Positions 58,615 to 64,000 of a stretch of DNA of 64,000 nucleotides are shown here, piece by piece. Each line of letters starts with the position of its first letter. Position 1 is the stretch's first letter. The stretch covers positions 1,219,791 through 1,283,790 of the forward strand of contig CM055190.1 in the NCBI GenBank assembly GCA_029224185.1, in the 5' to 3' direction. Made by a program: the position numbers and the translations under genes. The notes beneath the pieces are model-generated. The model had not been told where the DNA came from. It was given only the letters and a program-made list of their open reading frames with translations, and searched no databases. The stretch comes from Karalla daura. Taxonomy: Eukaryota; Chordata; Actinopteri; Chaetodontiformes; Leiognathidae.

Positions 58615-60190
58615 CTTGTAAATGAGCTGCCTCCAGTTCCTTCCTCCATCAGCCTCCACCTGCTGCACATGCTACAGATGTTACAGATGCAATAGATGTG
58701 GAAACACAGAAGAGTGATGATTCAGCTTCTTGTATCTTCAGATAGTCGTCATAGGCTGTTTAGTTTCTGCTTCATTTTGAAGATTTCATCTGAGATGTAG
58801 CCCTTGTTTCACCAGGCCAAACCTCAGATGAGCACTAACCTACTGTCACTGAAGGTGCCAGGAGCCACTTGAGAGGTTGAGGGAAAAATAAAAAAAACAA
58901 CAACATCAGACACATTGTACATGAGCTCTTTAGAACCCTACAAAAGAGTCAAATCCTAAAACCCTGACACTGTTGTGAAGACACACCTCCAGACGACCTT
59001 AAACAGCTGCAGGTTTCCTTGTTTTAATGCTGTTGTCCAGTCATTGTTGGAGCAGATGAAGAGGACAGACACTAATCCTGTCTAAACTCTACCTTTGTCT
59101 TCATCGCCTGGCGCTTACTGAGGGTCATTTCTGTCCTACTGCACTGCACACACAGAATTCACTCCAAATGTTGACATTTGAAGTCTGACTTCTCAAAATG
59201 TGAAATCTGTTGAGAAAACACACCCTCACTCATGGACAAAGTGTATTGGTGCTTGAAATGTGAGTCTTTTCAAAAGTAGTGGAATGCATGAATGTAATAC
59301 TATACAGATAGAGAGATAAAAATAGGAAGATAGATAGAAAAATGTGTAAGATGCAATTATGTCATTATTTCTTGAGGGTTAGACTATGCAAATCCACCTT
59401 CTTGTTACATAATTAGGAGACTGAAATCCAAACGGCTTGTTCAGAGACAGTTTAGTGATTTCCTAGGCATTGATTTAGGGGTCTAAATATGTCCCCTTTA
59501 ATGAAACAAAGTGCATTAAAGACATCTGTTTGTTGTTTACTCCCAGTGGAATGAGAACAGGATCCTGATCCTGATCCCAACTGTTTCCGTTAGAGACCTG
59601 ATGATCCGATCTGAGCCTCAGCATGGAAGCAGAGCTCAGCCTGACTCCAGCATGTCTCACTTCCTGCTGGGTGCTGTCGTGACACAGACCGTGTTGGTGA
59701 ACAGCAGCAAACACGTGCAGATAATTCTTCCACGTACTTCTATGTGTGGAGGTCACTGCTTCCATCTGACCATGTGTGCTTTGTGCGTCTGTCTGTCTGT
59801 TTTGCCTTGATGTGGAGGTAATGCAGCTGATTACAGCACACCTCAGTCTTGGATGTGTAATGTGAAGTCACCAATCCGTGAATGACTGTAAGTTACATTT
59901 AAAGCTTTGTTGACTGTGTTTCCAATGCTCCAGCTCAGAAACAGCAGTCATGCTATCGTGTTAAATCTGTCCACAGTCCAGAAAATGTTATGTAACTTAG
60001 TTTTGTCACTGCTCTGCTGCACTACGCTTTCATCAAATGTGGGATAGTCTGATACATGCAAACATGCATATCTATGTGTTGTAAAATATTTTATAATTAA
60101 TGATATTGGTTCATTTGTTCATTCATCTTCTTACCTGCTTCAACCTAGGGGTGTCACAGGGGTCAGCTGGTGCCTACCTCCAGGTCACAT
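56796..60190. other. Gene-free spacer
   Basis: No gene was recognised in either strand. Contains a (CA)n array at 58560-58613 and a short CT/CA patch near 57640-57702. Confidence 0.45.
58560..58613. repeat. (CA)n microsatellite
   Basis: About 26 CA/CG units. Confidence 0.95.
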
Positions 60191-60202
60191 ATGGTGGAAG
60201 GT

Positions 60203-60246
60203 GTGTGTGTGTGTGTGTGTGTGGGGGGGGGGGGGGGTGGGGGGTG
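60203..60246. repeat. (GT)n followed by a poly-G run
   Basis: A short GT array is followed by about 15 consecutive G residues and another GGGG. Confidence 0.95.
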
Positions 60247-60689
60247 AACCCTGGACAGGTGGCCAATCCATTGCAGGGCACACACATCATTCACTCTCAC
60301 ATTCACACACCTATGGACAGTTTAGAGTCACCAATTGACCTTATTGCAGGTAACAGAGTACAAGGAGAAACCTTCTTGCTGTGAGGCAACAGCACTAACA
60401 GCTACACCACTGTGTGGAACTGTGATTGATGATATATATCATGAAATAAATGTGTTTATGTTGGGAGGAGACAGACAAGCAGTGGAGGATGTGAGGATGT
60501 GAGGATGTGGCTGAGCAGGTGAATGAAGACGTGAGGTGACAGAAGGTGCTGAGGGAGACTGACTGACAGATGTATGCAGAGCCTGGACAGGATGCTGTGG
60601 CTGAATGAACGGATGAATGAATCAATGACTGTGTTCTACTTGGAGCAGAGCTGGTGTTGAAGAGGAGATGAAAGGAAGGACTTGTGAAA

Positions 60690-61012
<323 letters not shown>

Positions 61013-61179
61013 CCAGTTCAGCCTCTGACATAACTGCGTCTTGTCGGTTGGGAAGCTCGTCCGTGCCTGGACGAGCGTCCTCTGTCTGTCTCTCTGCCCT
61101 GTCTCCTTCAGCCTCTGTGAACATGTTGGACGATCACAGGCCTGGACTCTGTCTCAGGGTCTCGCTGCAGCTTCAGAGA

Positions 61180-61230
61180 CTGGGAGCGTCTCTGGGAGCG
61201 TCTCTGGGAGCGTCTCTGGGAGCGTCCATT
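61180..61230. repeat. 12-bp tandem repeat (GGGAGCGTCTCT)
   Basis: Four units. Confidence 0.95.
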
Positions 61231-61339
61231 GAGCAGCTGTCCAAGCCTGAGTCAACGTGCTCGTAAAAACTCAGAGTGGCTGTGGAATGAGACAAGCTTT
61301 TCCTCCATGAGTCAGTTCTGCAACCATCCGTCAAATTGT

Positions 61340-62240
61340 TATTAGTGCTCCGGGACGGATCACTATTGTTCTTCTGCATGTTTGTTCTTCTTATTATCAT
61401 AGCAGAATTTCAGTCGTCCGTCTCGCAAAAACGGAAAAATTGCTCCCAAAGAGCAAAAACTCCCATAAGAAATTCAAAAAATCACCCTCAAACAAACATC
61501 TGCTGTAAAGCCATATGTTGATGTAGAAACTTCATTCAAACTTCAACACGCAGGAGAACTTGTCGTCTCTGCCTGTACCTGACAGCGTGTTGATACCGTG
61601 TGTGGTTTTCCCTCCAGACCGTCTCAGAAACATGTGGCTTTGGCATGTTTCATGCAGCTACAGCTGCGAGAAGCCAACTGTCAGTGTGGGATCACTGAAA
61701 AATCACCTCTCATTTTCCTCTTTTCAAGACGCTCCCAGCTACACCGTAAGTAGTAGGCATATTCTTATTTTCCACTTTTGTAGGAAAATTTGTGTTCTTT
61801 CATGCGACACAGGCGATAAACCTGTGCGCCTTATAAAATTTAAATGGAGTCAACCCAGCGCAGCCTCTTCTCTCCATAAGCCTCCATTCATTTTCCCACC
61901 ACAAGTTAAAATATGCACTTCTACTCGCGACTGTGGCCTCGGTTTTCATAGTACACACATCAAATTGCATCAGGACGTACCTGAGACTGTCCCCTGTGTG
62001 ACGGTCTGCTTATATTGCAGATAGGTGCAAGCGTTGTCCCCCTAGAGCAAAGTGTTTAGCACTTAGGCATTTTCGCTTTTTCCCATAAGAATGAATGGCA
62101 AAAATAGAACTCCTCAAACAAAAATCCTCTACGTCGCCATACTTTGACTTAGAAACTTCATTTTAATTTCAACAATTCAAGAAACTTGTGGTCTGTTTGT
62201 GTACTGAGTTGCATGTTGATAGGTTCTAAGGTTTTTCAGC
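61340..62240. repeat. Duplicated dispersed repeat (about 626-bp period)
   Basis: A segment near 61455-61600 (CCCATAAGAA.., GTAGAAACTTCATTC.., TTCAACAC.., GTGTTGATA) recurs in diverged form near 62085-62222. The lead-in resembles a common fish repeat with GCTCCGGGACGGATCACTAT and CGTCCGTCTCGC. Confidence 0.6.
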
Positions 62241-62334
62241 AGCACCTTCTCACAGAGCATGTGGTAAAGTACCTGCTCCTGTCTCCTGCTGCAGCAGGCT
62301 GACAGATGACCTCACAGACACACAAACACTTCAT

Positions 62335-62337
<3 letters not shown>

Positions 62338-62381
<44 letters not shown>
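62338..62381. repeat. (CA)n microsatellite
   Basis: About 22 CA units. Confidence 0.95.
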
Positions 62382-62382
<1 letters not shown>

Positions 62383-62924
62383 AGTCTCTCTCATACATGC
62401 ACATTATTAAAAAGTTATGGCTGAAAAGAGCAAAACTCCTTCAGTTTTGGGAGCACCCAGACAAATCATATATCAAAGCGGTCAAGAGAAGTTGGCTTCT
62501 GTTCTTCTCTGCAGAATATTAACTTTTGGGCTCGCCAGACCATGACCAAACCTGCTCATTTCTCAGCCAGGTTAAAAACTCAATTCAAACATGGATATGG
62601 TAATGAGCTTGTCTTCTGTGTGTGTTGTTTTCACCATAGACACACACACACTCACTTAGTCTCTCCATCATACATGCACACACTCACAGAATGGTGTCTT
62701 GTGAGACGGGCAAACCAATGGGCACACATCCTAGAGCACTCTCGAAATTTCAGTGCACTGTAATTTTCTAGTTTACTGTATATTTCTGTATTTCTACTTA
62801 TGATTTTTTATTTCTTTCAATCCTTTAACAATCCTGTTTGTAGCTTTAGGATAATTTCTGCACTGACCTGGCTCCTTTCATGCTGATCTGGCAACTTCTT
62901 GTTGAAGACCACTGAGGACCAGTG

Positions 62925-63617
62925 TGAAGGTTGAAACCAGAAGGAAGGTGAGAATGAGTGTGAAGGTTGAGACCAGTGTGGAGGTGAGGGCCAGTTTGGC
63001 GTTGAGGACCAGTGTGAAGGTTTAGACCAGAGGGAAAGTGAGGACCAGTGTGGAGGTGAGGACCAGTGTGAAGATTGAAACCAGAGGGAAGGTGAGGACC
63101 AGTGTGAAGGTTTAGACCAGAGTGAAGGTGAGGAGCAGTGTGAAGGTTGAGACCAGTGTGGAGGTGAGGACCAGTTTGGCGTTGAGGACCAGTGTGAAGG
63201 TTTAGACCAGAGTGAAGGTGAGGACCAGTGTGGAGGTGAGGACCAGTGTGAAGGTTTAGACCAGAGGGAAGGTGAGGACCAGTGTGGAGGTGAGGACCAG
63301 TGTGAAGGTTTAGACCAGTGGGAAGGTGAGGACCAGTGTGGAGGTGAGGACCAGTGTGAAGGTTTAGACCAGAGGGAAGGTGAGGACCAGTGTGGAGGTG
63401 AGGACCAGTGTGAAGGTTTAGACCAGTGGGAAGGTGAGGACCAGTGTGGAGGTGAGGACCAGTGTGAAGGTTTAGACCAGAGGGAAGGTGAGGACCAGTG
63501 TGGAGGTGAGGACCAGTGTGAAGGTTTAGACCAGAGGGAAGGTGAGGACCAGTGTGGAGGTGAGGACCAGTGTGAAGGTTTAGACCAGAGGGAAGGTGAG
63601 GACCAGTGTGAAGGTAG
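62925..63617. repeat. 18-bp/54-bp higher-order minisatellite
   Basis: Three 18-bp types (GACCAGTGTGAAGGTTTA, GACCAGAGGGAAGGTGAG, GACCAGTGTGGAGGTGAG) repeat in order as a 54-bp unit for about 0.7 kb. The left half is more diverged. Confidence 0.95.
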
Positions 63618-63619
63618 GG

Positions 63620-64000
63620 ACCAGTTCAGACGAGGCTCCAGTTCATTGAGATATGGCCCCAGCTGTGGTTTACAAATCTGTCTGACTGAATGAGCTTGTT
63701 TCACTGCTCTGCTTCTACACTGCTACTCTGAGCCAAGCTCGCTCCATTTTCCCAGAAACAGAGAGCTCAGCCTCTGGTTCTGTTTAGAAGCTGGTTCTCT
63801 CCAGCCCCAGTTTACAGGGATGAAGTCTAGCCACCATGGGCATGGTTAGAGCTGGTCTATGAGAGTGTGTGTGAGGGGGCCACGGACCACAGACTGGACT
63901 GTTACTATAGTTTCCTCCTGTAAAATATAAAACAAGTTGTCAGATTTTTTCTAATGGTCGCAAATGAGCTGAGTCAGTGAGTGTTTAAGGAGATCTGAAC
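63620..64000. other. Right edge, no gene seen
   Basis: Unique sequence with no recognisable coding potential. Confidence 0.45.

Noticed and set aside
62817..63704. A 295-codon minus-strand protein gene
   Set aside because: It is produced by an 18/54-bp satellite whose unit length is a multiple of three. There is no splice context or recognisable domain.

Overview
The window is teleost genomic DNA, probably from a percomorph fish. Genes are split by GT-AG introns, (CA)n/(GT)n and other simple repeats are very abundant, fish-type transposon remnants are present (BEL/Pao, Tc1, L2-like LINE, PIF/Harbinger, MITEs), and the FSH-beta sequence is of the teleost type. I assembled five protein-coding genes by eye from exons whose splice sites and reading phases agree. 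In order they are madd (-, 5' part only), nr1h3/LXR-alpha (-, complete, 452 codons), a THAP-domain gene ending in the ARL14EP domain (+, complete model, 219 codons), fshb (-, complete, 128 codons) and kcna4/Kv1.4 (+, single coding exon, 692 codons).

Layout. 1-9.1 kb: the first two coding exons of madd, its 5' UTR exons and a GC-rich promoter. Intron 2 contains a 1.35-kb G-rich hexamer array. 9.1-20.9 kb: nr1h3, with coding exons at 11.7-16.3 kb, a 3' UTR reaching towards 10.7 kb, and a likely 5' UTR/CpG promoter near 20.5-20.9 kb. 21.6-26.9 kb: the THAP-ARL14EP gene, transcribed away from the nr1h3 promoter, with a degraded Tc1 element in its last intron. 27.8-28.8 kb: fshb, converging on the previous gene, with a TATA-like box and a candidate NR5A (SF-1) site. 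29-40.5 kb: a gene-free stretch filled with transposon debris. 40.6-44.4 kb: kcna4 with a repetitive 5' region. 44.5-64 kb: no recognisable gene, only satellites, microsatellites, a MITE, a Tc1/mariner fragment and a duplicated dispersed repeat.

Context. MADD and NR1H3 are neighbours on human 11p11.2, and KCNA4, FSHB and ARL14EP are neighbours on human 11p14.1. The window therefore joins two human-11p blocks, with the join in the head-to-head promoter interval near 20.9-21.6 kb. The genes do not form one pathway: MADD is a Rab3/27 GEF, LXR-alpha a sterol-sensing nuclear receptor, FSH-beta the specific subunit of a pituitary hormone, and Kv1.4 an A-type potassium channel. The most unusual item is the gene model that puts an N-terminal THAP DNA-binding domain and an RGG-rich linker onto the ARL14EP cysteine-rich domain. 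Other items worth attention are the hexamer array in madd, three perfect 6-nt-loop hairpins, and an in-frame upstream ATG in fshb and in kcna4.
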